DNA from: an uncultured Collinsella sp.
GTDB taxonomy: Bacteria > Actinomycetota > Coriobacteriia > Coriobacteriales > Coriobacteriaceae
Length of the DNA stretch: 23,477 bases
Assembly (NCBI GenBank): GCA_900540095.1
Contig: UQEO01000025.1
Span: 1-23,477, forward strand
Reading direction: 5' to 3'
A program made the position numbers and the translations under genes. Positions within the stretch are counted from its first letter, which is position 1. Each line of letters begins with the position of its first letter. The notes under the pieces were generated by a model. That model made no database searches, was not told the origin of the DNA, and saw only the letters and a program-made list of their open reading frames with translations. Shown piece after piece: positions 16,752-23,477 of the stretch.

Positions 16752-17780
16752 CTAGCGCTGTACGTAGGCGCGGACGAGCTCGAAGGTGTTGCGCACGCCG
16801 TCCATGTGGCTGCGCTCGTAGTTGTGGCTCGCGTACACGCCGGGGCCGATCAGACCATGGCGAATGTCGTAGCCGGCAGAAAGCGTGGCCTCAACGTCCG
16901 AGCCGTAATGCGGGTACACGTCGATGGCGTAATCGAGCTCCAGCTCGCGCGCGATGTTGGACAGCGTGGTTACCAGGTCGTAGTTGTACGGACCGCCCGA
17001 ATCCTTGGCGCAGATCGAAACCATGCGCTCGGTGCAGCCCAGGTCGTCGCCCACGCAGCCCATGTCCACGCTGATCATCTCGCGCGTGTCGGCCGGCACA
17101 AAGGCACCGCCATGGCCGACCTCCTCGTACACGGTAAAGAGCAGCGAAACCTTACGCGAAAGCGTCACCTCGCCAGCGGCGACGGCACGCGCCAAGCCCA
17201 GCAAAATGGCGGCCGAAAGCTTGTCGTCCAGGAAGCGGCTCTTAATGTAGCCACTCTCCGTCACCGTCGTGCGAGGGTCCATAGCGATGATGTCGCCAGT
17301 CTGAATACCCAGCTCGAGCACATCGTCCTTGCTGTCGACGTTCTCGTCGAGCAGGATCTCCATGTTCTTCTCGATAGTCTTGACCGGCTCATCGGCCACG
17401 TGCGCCGAAGGCTCGGTATTGAGGACCACACCCGTGTACACATTGCCGTCGCGCGTGTAGACAGTGCAGTTCTCGCCATCGGCCGTGGACCACTGATGCC
17501 CGCCGAGGGTCGTGGGGCGCAGGCGACCATTGTCCTTAATGGAGCGTACCATGGCGCCCAGGGTATCGACATGGCTCGCCAACACAAGCGGCTCACCCTC
17601 GCCACCAAGCTCAACCAGCACGTTGCCCTTATTAGAATGCTCAGGCCCAAACCCCATATCGCGCAGGGTCTCCATCAGATAATCAGTCGCCGCACGGGTA
17701 TAGCCGGTAGGCGAAGCAATCGAGGTAAGCGCCTTCAACTGGTCAGTAATATAGGAGAGCGTAGAATCCATCTTGGACAC
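16752..17780 (-). CDS. M42 family metallopeptidase (glutamyl aminopeptidase-like)
   Basis: A cytosolic di-zinc aminopeptidase of the M42/FrvX type that trims peptides, often as a dodecameric shell. Metal and catalytic motifs are visible: LASHVDTLGAMV (H70, D72), SRFLDDKLSAA, VYEEVGHGGA (catalytic Glu pair), ISVDMG and the late ligand in YASHNYERSH. Length of about 342 aa fits the family. I prefer the GTG at 17780, because AAGGGTGA lies 5 bases upstream; the ATG at 17771 (MDSTLSYITD) is 14 bases from it. An upstream ATG at 17837 would add residues unlike the family. It is a single gene with its own terminator, so its peptide substrate is not indicated by context. Confidence 0.92.
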   Translation of the reverse strand: MSKMDSTLSYITDQLKALTSIASPTGYTRAATDYLMETLRDMGFGPEHSNKGNVLVELGGEGEPLVLASHVDTLGAMVRSIKDNGRLRPTTLGGHQWSTADGENCTVYTRDGNVYTGVVLNTEPSAHVADEPVKTIEKNMEILLDENVDSKDDVLELGIQTGDIIAMDPRTTVTESGYIKSRFLDDKLSAAILLGLARAVAAGEVTLSRKVSLLFTVYEEVGHGGAFVPADTREMISVDMGCVGDDLGCTERMVSICAKDSGGPYNYDLVTTLSNIARELELDYAIDVYPHYGSDVEATLSAGYDIRHGLIGPGVYASHNYERSHMDGVRNTFELVRAYVQR

Positions 17781-17902
17781 CAAAGTCACCCTTTCGTATC
17801 GAATTAAACCCACAGCAACGATACCACCGCGAACCATCTTTTTACCTAGCGAGATGACCCATCGAGCTCTTCAGAACTGCGCCCGCCACGATAACGAGCC
17901 GT

Positions 17903-18027
17903 CGGGCCCCTGCCCGTTTGCCCCACAATCTTTCCGCAGGACGGAGGAAGCCCCCGCCGCACGAAGTGCGCAGCGGGGGCTTCCGACATGTCCGAGGACG
18001 ATTGTGGGGCTAACGGGCAGGGGCCCG
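17903..18027. repeat. 125-bp nested palindrome between the M42 and fucO genes
   Basis: Outer arms 17903-17930 and 18000-18027 pair over 28 bases with one mismatch (CGGGCCCCTGCCCG... against its reverse complement). Inside, GGAAGCCCCCGC (17946-17957) and GCGGGGGCTTCC (17973-17984) form a second 12-bp stem. It begins 10 bases past the fucO stop. No T-run follows on either strand, so it is not a standard terminator. Its size and two-level symmetry suggest a mobile palindromic element. Confidence 0.85.
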
Positions 18028-18037
18028 CCGAACCAAG

Positions 18038-19204
18038 TTAGGCAGCCGGGCAGATCTTCTTGAAGAGCTCGATGACGTCGTCGAGCGTCGCCTCGCGCGG
18101 GTTACCCGGGAAGCAGGCGTCGGCCATGGCGTCCTTGGCCAGGACCTCGATCTCGTCAGCCTTCATGGCCTCGCAGACGTGCGGGATATTCACGTCGGCG
18201 GAAAGCTGCTTGACGGCGGCGATAGCGGCGTCGGCAGCCTCGTCGGTGCTCATGCCCGTGGTGTCAACGCCCATGGCAACGGCAACCTTGGCCAAGCGCT
18301 CGGCGCAAACCGGCTTGTTGAACTCCATGGCGATCGGTAGCAGCATGGCGCAAGCGACGCCGTGCGGGGTGTCGTAGTGAGCAGACAGGGTGTGAGCCAT
18401 TGCGTGGTCGATGCCCAGGCCAACGTTGGAGAAGCCCATGCCGGCGACATACTGGCCAAGGGCCATGCCCTCGCGGCCGGAGCCGGGCTGGCCGGACTTG
18501 GCCTCGGCGACGGAGTCACGCAGGTTCTCGCTGATCAGCTTAATAGCCTCAAAGTGGAACATGTCAGAGAGCTCCCAAGCACCCTTGGTGGTGTAGCCCT
18601 CGATGGCGTGGGTCAGAGCGTCCATACCAGTGGAAGCGGTCAGGCCGGCGGGCATGGAAGCCATCATGTCAGGATCGACGACGGCGACCTCGGGGGCGTC
18701 GTTGGTGTCGACGCACACGAACTTGCGGACCTTCTCGGGGTCGGTGATGACGTAGTTGATGGTCACCTCGGCGGCGGTACCGGCGGTCGTCGGCACGGCG
18801 ATGGTGAACACGGCGTGGTTCTTAGTGGGAGCAACGCCCTCGAGGCTGCGGACATCGGCGAACTCAGGGTTGTTAATGATGATGCCGATGGCCTTGGCGG
18901 TGTCCATGGAGGAGCCGCCACCGATGGTCACGATAGCGTCAGCCTCGGCGGCCTTGAAGGCCTCGACGCCGTCCTTGACGTTCTGAATCGTGGGGTTGGG
19001 CTTGATCTCGGAGTAGAGGCTCCAAGCGATGCCGGCAGCGTCGAGCTCGTCGGTCACCTTAGCGGTAACGCCAAACTTGACCAGATCGGGGTCGGAGCAG
19101 ACGAAGATCTTCTTGTAGCCGCGACGCTGGAGCTCGCCGGGGATCTCCTTGATGGCGCCGGAACCATGATAAGAGATGGTATTGAGAACGAAACGATTAG
19201 CCAT
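18038..19204 (-). CDS. fucO: FucO-type iron-containing alcohol dehydrogenase (lactaldehyde reductase)
   Basis: A group III alcohol dehydrogenase of 388 aa, closely similar along its length to E. coli FucO, which reduces L-lactaldehyde to 1,2-propanediol with NADH. The nucleotide-binding GGGSSMDTAKAIG starts near residue 95. PTTAGTAAEVTINYVIT is nearly the same as in FucO, and the Fe ligands D195, H199 (GMDALTHAIEGY), H267 and H281 are all present. The start is set at 19204 by GGGAGG 6 bases upstream; an in-frame ATG at 19246 lacks one. There are no fucose or rhamnose catabolic genes beside it, so the physiological aldehyde could be another one. A LacI-family-like operator lies about 100 bases upstream. 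A large palindrome follows its stop. Confidence 0.93.
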   Translation of the reverse strand: MANRFVLNTISYHGSGAIKEIPGELQRRGYKKIFVCSDPDLVKFGVTAKVTDELDAAGIAWSLYSEIKPNPTIQNVKDGVEAFKAAEADAIVTIGGGSSMDTAKAIGIIINNPEFADVRSLEGVAPTKNHAVFTIAVPTTAGTAAEVTINYVITDPEKVRKFVCVDTNDAPEVAVVDPDMMASMPAGLTASTGMDALTHAIEGYTTKGAWELSDMFHFEAIKLISENLRDSVAEAKSGQPGSGREGMALGQYVAGMGFSNVGLGIDHAMAHTLSAHYDTPHGVACAMLLPIAMEFNKPVCAERLAKVAVAMGVDTTGMSTDEAADAAIAAVKQLSADVNIPHVCEAMKADEIEVLAKDAMADACFPGNPREATLDDVIELFKKICPAA

Positions 19205-19302
19205 TGATAGCCTCCCATCGTGTGCGGGGCACCCATTACGCCCCACGCTATGAGTCCCATCCTAACGCTTTTGAAACGAAAAACGCGTGAGAACGTCAAA
19301 AT

Positions 19303-19320
19303 TGTTAAAGCGTTTCAACA
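19303..19320. promoter_or_regulatory. LacI-family-like operator upstream of fucO
   Basis: TGTTAAAGCGTTTCAACA is a near-perfect 18-bp palindrome with the central CG typical of LacI/CcpA-family sites (TGTTnAAnCGnTTnAACA). A half-site TTGAAACG recurs at 19271-19278. Both lie upstream of the fucO start at 19204. No LacI-type regulator gene is in the window, so the regulator is unknown; catabolite control is one option. Confidence 0.55.
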
Positions 19321-19332
19321 GATGATGAAAAA

Positions 19333-19367
19333 TAATGCGGCAAAGGGACAGCCCCTTTGCCGCATTA
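19333..19367 (-). terminator. Intrinsic terminator of the DUF1275 gene
   Basis: On the minus strand AATGCGGCAAAGGG and CCCTTTGCCGCATT form a 14-bp stem with a 5- to 7-base loop, followed by ATTTTTC. It starts 3 bases past the DUF1275 stop. It separates this gene from the fucO operator region. Confidence 0.92.
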
Positions 19368-19369
19368 GG

Positions 19370-20086
19370 TTACTTTCGGCAGCCCTCTTTCCAAGCCTCG
19401 GCCGCAACCTTCCAGCGTAAGCGCAAGTCGCGCTCGCGGTCGATGAACATGATGGCAAACGCGACAAACAGCAGCAAACTCGCCACGACGATGGCGTGCA
19501 GCCCCATGCGCTCAATACACCAGTTGCCCAACACGGCGCCAAACACAAAGATAAAGATCACGCCAAAGTACAGCAGGCCGTTTTCCAAAAAGCCACGCCT
19601 GTGGGTGATGATGTAATCGTCCACGTTTTGCAGCGCGTTGCGCAAGTTGCCGATGCACATGGTCGTAGCGATACCGTGACCGTGAATCTTGCGGAAGCTC
19701 TCGACCTGCATGCCGCAGGCAAACGAGGTGAGGCAGTTGGCGAGCAGGTTGTAACCGCCACCGGGGATAAAGCTCACGCCCAGCAAGATGACGGCTTCAA
19801 AGAACACCGTCACCTGACGCCAGTGGATCACGCTGCCAAACCGCTCGTGCACCAGGTCGGCAAGCATAATGCCCACGGCAAACGACACCACGGGGAAGAA
19901 ATAGCGTCCCGCCAGCACCCAATTGCCCTCCGAAATGCTCACGCCCACAAGCAGGATGTTGCCCGTCTGCGCGTTGGCGAAAACATGGTCGCGCCCAATG
20001 TACGAATACACATCCATAAAGCCACCGGCGAGCGCCAGGATAATGCCCAGTTCGATGGACTCCGATATCTGTTTGGCACGCTGCAT
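19370..20086 (-). CDS. DUF1275 / YoaK family membrane protein
   Basis: A 238-aa inner-membrane protein with about six hydrophobic segments (ELGIILALAGGFMDVYSYI, FFPVVSFAVGIMLADLV, VFFEAVILLGVSFIPGG, YFGVIFIFVFGAVLGNW, AIVVASLLLFVAFAIMFI). The hallmarks GGFMDVYSYI...FANAQTGNILLVG and CGMQVESFRKIHGHGIATTMCIGNLR match DUF1275 (YoaK), whose function is unknown. The start at 20086 has AGGAGG 10 bases upstream; the open frame extends to 20248, but those extra residues look non-coding. The C-terminal tail is charged (DRERDLRLRWK) and likely cytoplasmic. It is divergent from ygiQ. Confidence 0.9.
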   Translation of the reverse strand: MQRAKQISESIELGIILALAGGFMDVYSYIGRDHVFANAQTGNILLVGVSISEGNWVLAGRYFFPVVSFAVGIMLADLVHERFGSVIHWRQVTVFFEAVILLGVSFIPGGGYNLLANCLTSFACGMQVESFRKIHGHGIATTMCIGNLRNALQNVDDYIITHRRGFLENGLLYFGVIFIFVFGAVLGNWCIERMGLHAIVVASLLLFVAFAIMFIDRERDLRLRWKVAAEAWKEGCRK

Positions 20087-20268
20087 CGTCGTGCATCCTC
20101 CTTGTTGACGACCCTCTCGTGCGTTGGCGGAAACATAACCGCCGTTCATACTGTAACCCATTGACAACATGGCGTGCGCGCGAGACGGGTTCTCCAACGC
20201 GCAGATACACAGTCTGGAAACAAACGACTGGCTCAGCGACGCTCTCACTCACCAGCTCATGTACTCCC

Positions 20269-20308
20269 CCAGTCTTTTTAGCCCCGCCCCAAAAAGACTG
20301 GTTACAAT
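20269..20308 (+). promoter_or_regulatory. Palindrome and -10 box upstream of ygiQ
   Basis: CCAGTCTTTTT (20269-20279) and AAAAAGACTGG (20291-20301) are perfect 11-bp arms around an 11-base C-rich loop. A TACAAT box starts two bases later (20303-20308), about 30 bases before the GTG start. The palindrome covers the -35 position, so it could be an operator or a terminator for upstream transcription. No -35 hexamer is evident. Confidence 0.5.
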
Positions 20309-20339
20309 TACGTGCAGCATACAAACACCGGGAGGGATC

Positions 20340-22475
20340 GTGGCAAAAAAGCCTCAGCACGCTCAGAACAACCAGCGCAGTCAGCAGGGCAAACAGGGCC
20401 AGCAGCAAAAGCGTGGCGGCAAGGCCCAGGGCGGCCACGCCGCTCATACCCCGGCAGCGCCCGCCCGCCCCTGGCGCCCGGGCCGCGATAAATTCCTCCC
20501 CGTCAGTCGAGCCGACATGGATGCACGCGGCTGGGACCAGTGCGACTTTGTCTACATCTGCGGCGACGCCTACGTGGACCATCCCAGCTTTGGCATGGCC
20601 ATCATCAGCCGCGTCCTCGACGCGCACGGCTACAAAGTGGGCATCATCTGCCAACCCGACTGGACCGACCCCGCCAGCATCACCGTGCTCGGCGAGCCGC
20701 GCCTAGGCTTTCTCGTCAGTGCCGGCAACATGGACTCTATGGTCAACCACTATTCGGTGACCAAGCATCGCCGCCACACCGACGCCTATACCCCCGGTGG
20801 CGAAGAGGGGCGCCGTCCCAATCGCGCCGTCACGGTCTACGGCAACCTCATCCGCCAGACGTTTAAGGACGCCCCCATCATTATCGGTGGCATCGAGGCA
20901 AGCCTGCGTCGCCTGGCCCACTACGACTACTGGCAGGACAAGCTCAAGCGCTCGGTGCTGCTCGACTCGGGCGCCGACATCCTCATCTACGGCATGGGCG
21001 AGCACGCGATTGTCGAGATCGCCGACGCGCTCGACGCGGGACTGCCCGTCGACCAGATTACCTATATCAACGGCACCGTCTACCGCACCAACTCGCTCGA
21101 CGAGGTCTACGACTACGACCTGCTGCCCAGCTGGGACGATCTTGCCGCCGACAAGCTCAACTACGCGCGCAGCTTTAACGTGCAGCAGCAGAATATGGAC
21201 CCCATCACCGGCCATCGCCTGGTAGAGCCCTATCCCAACAGCGTCTATGTGGTGCAAAACCCGCCGTCGACGACACTCACCACCGACGAGATGGACGAGG
21301 TGGCCGAACTCCCCTACGCACGCGATTGGCATCCCGATTACGACGCGGCGGGCGGCGTGCCGGCCTTTGCCGAGATCAAGTTTTCGATCAGCTCCAACCG
21401 CGGCTGTTTTGGCGAGTGCTCGTTTTGCGCCCTCACCTTCCACCAGGGCCGCGTGTTGCAGATGCGCAGCCACGACTCGATCATGCGCGAGGCCGAGCTG
21501 CTCACGCGCGATCCCGAGTTTAAGGGCTACATCAACGACGTAGGCGGACCGACGGCCAACTTTAGCCGTCCCGCCTGCGACAAGCAGCTCAAGCACGGCG
21601 TGTGCAAGAACAAGCGCTGCCTATGGCCGAGCGTGTGCAAGAACATGGTGGTCGACGAGAGCGGCTACACGCAGCTGCTGCGCGACCTACGCCAGCTGCC
21701 GGGCGTCAAGAAGGTCTTCGTCCGCAGCGGCATCCGTTTTGACTACACTATGGCCGATGCCTCGGACGAGTTTTTGCGCGAGCTGCTGGAGCACCATGTC
21801 TCGGGCCAGCTACGCGTGGCGCCCGAGCATGTGAGCGACGCGGTGCTCTCCGTGATGGGCAAGCCGAGCCGCGCCGTCTACGATGCGTTCTGTCGCAAAT
21901 TTGAGCGCCTGAACCGCGAGTACGGACTCAAGCAGTACGTGGTGCCGTATCTGATCTCGAGCCACCCCGGCTCGACGATGAAGGAAGCCGTGGACCTTGC
22001 CGAGGCCGTGCGCGACATGGGCTACATGCCCGAGCAGGTGCAGGACTTCTACCCTACGCCGTCCACCATGTCGACCTGCATGTACTACACCGGCGTGGAC
22101 CCGCGCACCATGGAGCCGATCTACGTGGCGCGCGACCCGCACGAGAAGGCTATGCAACGCGCGCTCATCCAGTATCGCAAGCCCGAGAACTACAAGCTGG
22201 TACGTGAGGCGCTGGAGAAGGCCGGCCGCCGCGATCTGATCGGCTACACCAAGCATTGCCTGATCCGTCCCGTGCCGCCGCGCCCGGGCGAGACGTCTGC
22301 TGGCGGTGGGCATGGCGCAGGCAAGAAGGGCGGCAAGGCCCACGGTGGCGCCGCTGGCAAGGGGCCTAAGGGCAGCAAGGGGCACAGCGGCATGTCGCGT
22401 GCGCAGAACACCGCAGGCCGCAACCGCGCGGCCCAGGGGCGTCAGGGCGCCAACGGCGGCGGCAGGCGCAACTAG
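20340..22475 (+). CDS. YgiQ family radical SAM protein
   Basis: A 711-aa radical SAM enzyme of the YgiQ family (B12-binding-like N-terminal fold, then a SAM/Fe-S barrel); its substrate is not established. The cluster cysteines are C356, C360 and C363 in GCFGECSFC. Other family marks are FLPVSRADMDARGWDQCDF, IIGGIEASLRRLAHYDYW, INDVGGPTANF and QVQDFYPTPSTMSTCMYYTG. A cysteine-rich stretch, CDKQLKHGVCKNKRCLWPS, follows the barrel start. The GTG start has GGAGGG 3 bases before it. Unusual are a Gln/Lys-rich N-terminal leader of about 45 residues and a Gly/Lys/Arg-rich C-terminal tail of about 65 residues, both likely disordered and strongly basic. Its stop overlaps the stop of the convergent CPBP gene. 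Confidence 0.93.
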   Translation: MAKKPQHAQNNQRSQQGKQGQQQKRGGKAQGGHAAHTPAAPARPWRPGRDKFLPVSRADMDARGWDQCDFVYICGDAYVDHPSFGMAIISRVLDAHGYKVGIICQPDWTDPASITVLGEPRLGFLVSAGNMDSMVNHYSVTKHRRHTDAYTPGGEEGRRPNRAVTVYGNLIRQTFKDAPIIIGGIEASLRRLAHYDYWQDKLKRSVLLDSGADILIYGMGEHAIVEIADALDAGLPVDQITYINGTVYRTNSLDEVYDYDLLPSWDDLAADKLNYARSFNVQQQNMDPITGHRLVEPYPNSVYVVQNPPSTTLTTDEMDEVAELPYARDWHPDYDAAGGVPAFAEIKFSISSNRGCFGECSFCALTFHQGRVLQMRSHDSIMREAELLTRDPEFKGYINDVGGPTANFSRPACDKQLKHGVCKNKRCLWPSVCKNMVVDESGYTQLLRDLRQLPGVKKVFVRSGIRFDYTMADASDEFLRELLEHHVSGQLRVAPEHVSDAVLSVMGKPSRAVYDAFCRKFERLNREYGLKQYVVPYLISSHPGSTMKEAVDLAEAVRDMGYMPEQVQDFYPTPSTMSTCMYYTGVDPRTMEPIYVARDPHEKAMQRALIQYRKPENYKLVREALEKAGRRDLIGYTKHCLIRPVPPRPGETSAGGGHGAGKKGGKAHGGAAGKGPKGSKGHSGMSRAQNTAGRNRAAQGRQGANGGGRRN

Positions 22476-23383
22476 GGCAGTGGTGCGCTCGCTGCGTCCA
22501 TCCCACACGCGTGGCGCAGCGAGCGCATTGCCTCAACGAGGATGGCACCGGCGATAGCGACCGTAATTGCCACGCCGAACGGCGTGTTCACAAACCAGAG
22601 TAACGTCATGAGATACGACCCGGCATTAAAGGCAAAGTGCAGCAGGATCGTGTAGCAAAGCTTTCCGGTCGTCACGAGCACCCAACCAAAAATGAGGCCG
22701 GCAGCGCCCGCATAGCAACCCTGCACCCAGTTCATGTGCATAAAGCCGAAGATCGCCGCCTGCAGCACAATCGCCGCGGCGATACCCCAGTTACTCGGGG
22801 CCGCCCAGGGCACCATGGCGCCGTCTTGCGGTCGCACGAGACGTCGGCGCTTCCAAAGTGGGCGGCACTGCGGGTTAAACGCTCGGAGCGAAAACTCAAA
22901 AATAATGCCGCGCACCAGCAACTCCTCGCAAAACGGAGCGCCGAGCACCGTGGTCAGGACAGCAAGAAGGCTGGTATCGCCCATGCCCGTTTCCTCGACG
23001 AGCTCGCTATAGTCTGCCGAGACCTCGGGCAACAGCGACAGCACGGCGTCGGTCACGTAGCCAACGACCACCTGCAGGGCCAAGCCGATCACGATAACGC
23101 AGGCAATGCGCTTCCACGCGCTACGCAATCCCCCGCCAAGTGGACGCTCACCTTGCCAGCGCGCGATAAACGACCGCGGCCACAAATAACGCCACCACAG
23201 CAGCGCCATCAAAAACGATGCCGTCTGAGCGGCAGCCTGGAACCATTGGATATCGAGATTGTCGATCGGATAGCCCGTCAGCACCGACACGGCATCGAGA
23301 ACTGAAAACAGAACCACGCTCAGGGCTATATCGGCAGCGACAACGCCAAAACAGGCAAGCGCCCACGCCATCGCATTGAGCAT
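22472..23383 (-). CDS. CPBP family intramembrane glutamic endopeptidase
   Basis: A 303-aa membrane protein of the CPBP/CAAX-prenyl-protease-2 (Rce1, ABI) family. The three family motifs are intact: EELLVRG (E153, E154, R158), FGFMH (F212, H216) and HFAFN (H249, N253). About eight hydrophobic stretches are visible, including an N-terminal ALACFGVVAADIALSVVLF. Bacterial members have been tied to protein maturation, bacteriocin self-immunity and regulated proteolysis; no bacteriocin genes are nearby, so the substrate is open. Start taken at 23383, because GAGGAGG lies 5 bases upstream; an ATG at 23407 adds eight residues but overlaps that site. The region between EELLVRG and FGFMH carries a long charged loop (LWKRRRLVRPQDG). 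Confidence 0.92.
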   Translation of the reverse strand: MLNAMAWALACFGVVAADIALSVVLFSVLDAVSVLTGYPIDNLDIQWFQAAAQTASFLMALLWWRYLWPRSFIARWQGERPLGGGLRSAWKRIACVIVIGLALQVVVGYVTDAVLSLLPEVSADYSELVEETGMGDTSLLAVLTTVLGAPFCEELLVRGIIFEFSLRAFNPQCRPLWKRRRLVRPQDGAMVPWAAPSNWGIAAAIVLQAAIFGFMHMNWVQGCYAGAAGLIFGWVLVTTGKLCYTILLHFAFNAGSYLMTLLWFVNTPFGVAITVAIAGAILVEAMRSLRHACGMDAASAPLP

Positions 23384-23400
23384 GCCAACCTCCTCAAAAC

Positions 23401-23431
23401 CCGGCACTTAGGGACGTTCCTTAACTGCCGG
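23401..23431. repeat. 31-bp imperfect palindrome upstream of the CPBP gene
   Basis: CCGGCACTTAGGGA and TCCTTAACTGCCGG pair with one mismatch and one wobble around a central CGT. On the minus strand it is followed by TTTT, so it may end a transcript entering from the right edge. The rest, 23432-23477, holds nothing I can name. Confidence 0.6.
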
Positions 23432-23477
23432 CAGAGACGATATGAGCAGGACATAAAAACATTGAGAGCCCCTGCTG

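Noticed and set aside
18362..19207. Plus-strand open frame of 281 codons opposite fucO
   Set aside because: Gly/Asp/Val-rich shadow of the fucO codons with no recognisable motif.
19797..20654. Minus-strand open frame of 285 codons covering the DUF1275-ygiQ gap
   Set aside because: It overlaps two well-supported genes in other frames and crosses the ygiQ promoter palindrome, with no motif.

Overview
The window is GC-rich, actinobacterial-type DNA with a tightly packed gene set. It looks like the chromosome of a gut member of the Coriobacteriia, most likely Collinsella. This rests on gene content, codon use and the style of the short G-rich intergenic hairpins; no rRNA or other direct marker is present, so the genus is an inference. 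I see no tRNA, rRNA, CRISPR array, integrase or intact insertion sequence.

Left part (1-11016), all on the minus strand, is DNA replication and repair. It holds the 5' end of an unidentified gene, the replicative polymerase alpha subunit dnaE, and an addB-addA pair (double-strand-break-processing helicase/nuclease). The addB stop and addA start are 3 bases apart. As read, addA carries a one-base frameshift in a C-rich tract that separates its helicase from its C-terminal nuclease. dnaE has an unusual double substitution in the otherwise strongly conserved GRGS nucleotide-binding loop. Inverted-repeat elements flank dnaE on both sides.

Middle part (11201-17780) is a mix of single genes: a YerC/YecD TrpR-like regulator (-), a small four-helix phage-holin-like membrane protein (+), an Rrf2/IscR-type regulator (-) divergent from cysteine synthase cysK (+), the tRNA thiouridylase mnmA (+), a one-piece HTH plus HipA-like kinase (-), and an M42 aminopeptidase (-). 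Cysteine supply (cysK), a cysteine-rich Rrf2 regulator and a sulfur-relay tRNA enzyme (mnmA) stand together, suggesting a small sulfur-metabolism neighbourhood. The HTH-HipA gene looks less GC-rich than its neighbours and is the best candidate here for a poorly described system.

Right part (18038-23383) has a FucO-type iron alcohol dehydrogenase with a LacI-family-like operator upstream, a DUF1275/YoaK membrane protein with a clear terminator, a YgiQ-family radical SAM protein with long low-complexity tails, and a CPBP-family intramembrane protease. The last two are convergent, and their stop codons share one CTAG.

Several hairpins share a GGGAC-type core (near 141-269, 11151-11174, 12296-12318, 19333-19367 and 23401-23431). 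They may belong to REP-like families. Coding calls are firm. Promoters and operators are pattern-based and weaker.
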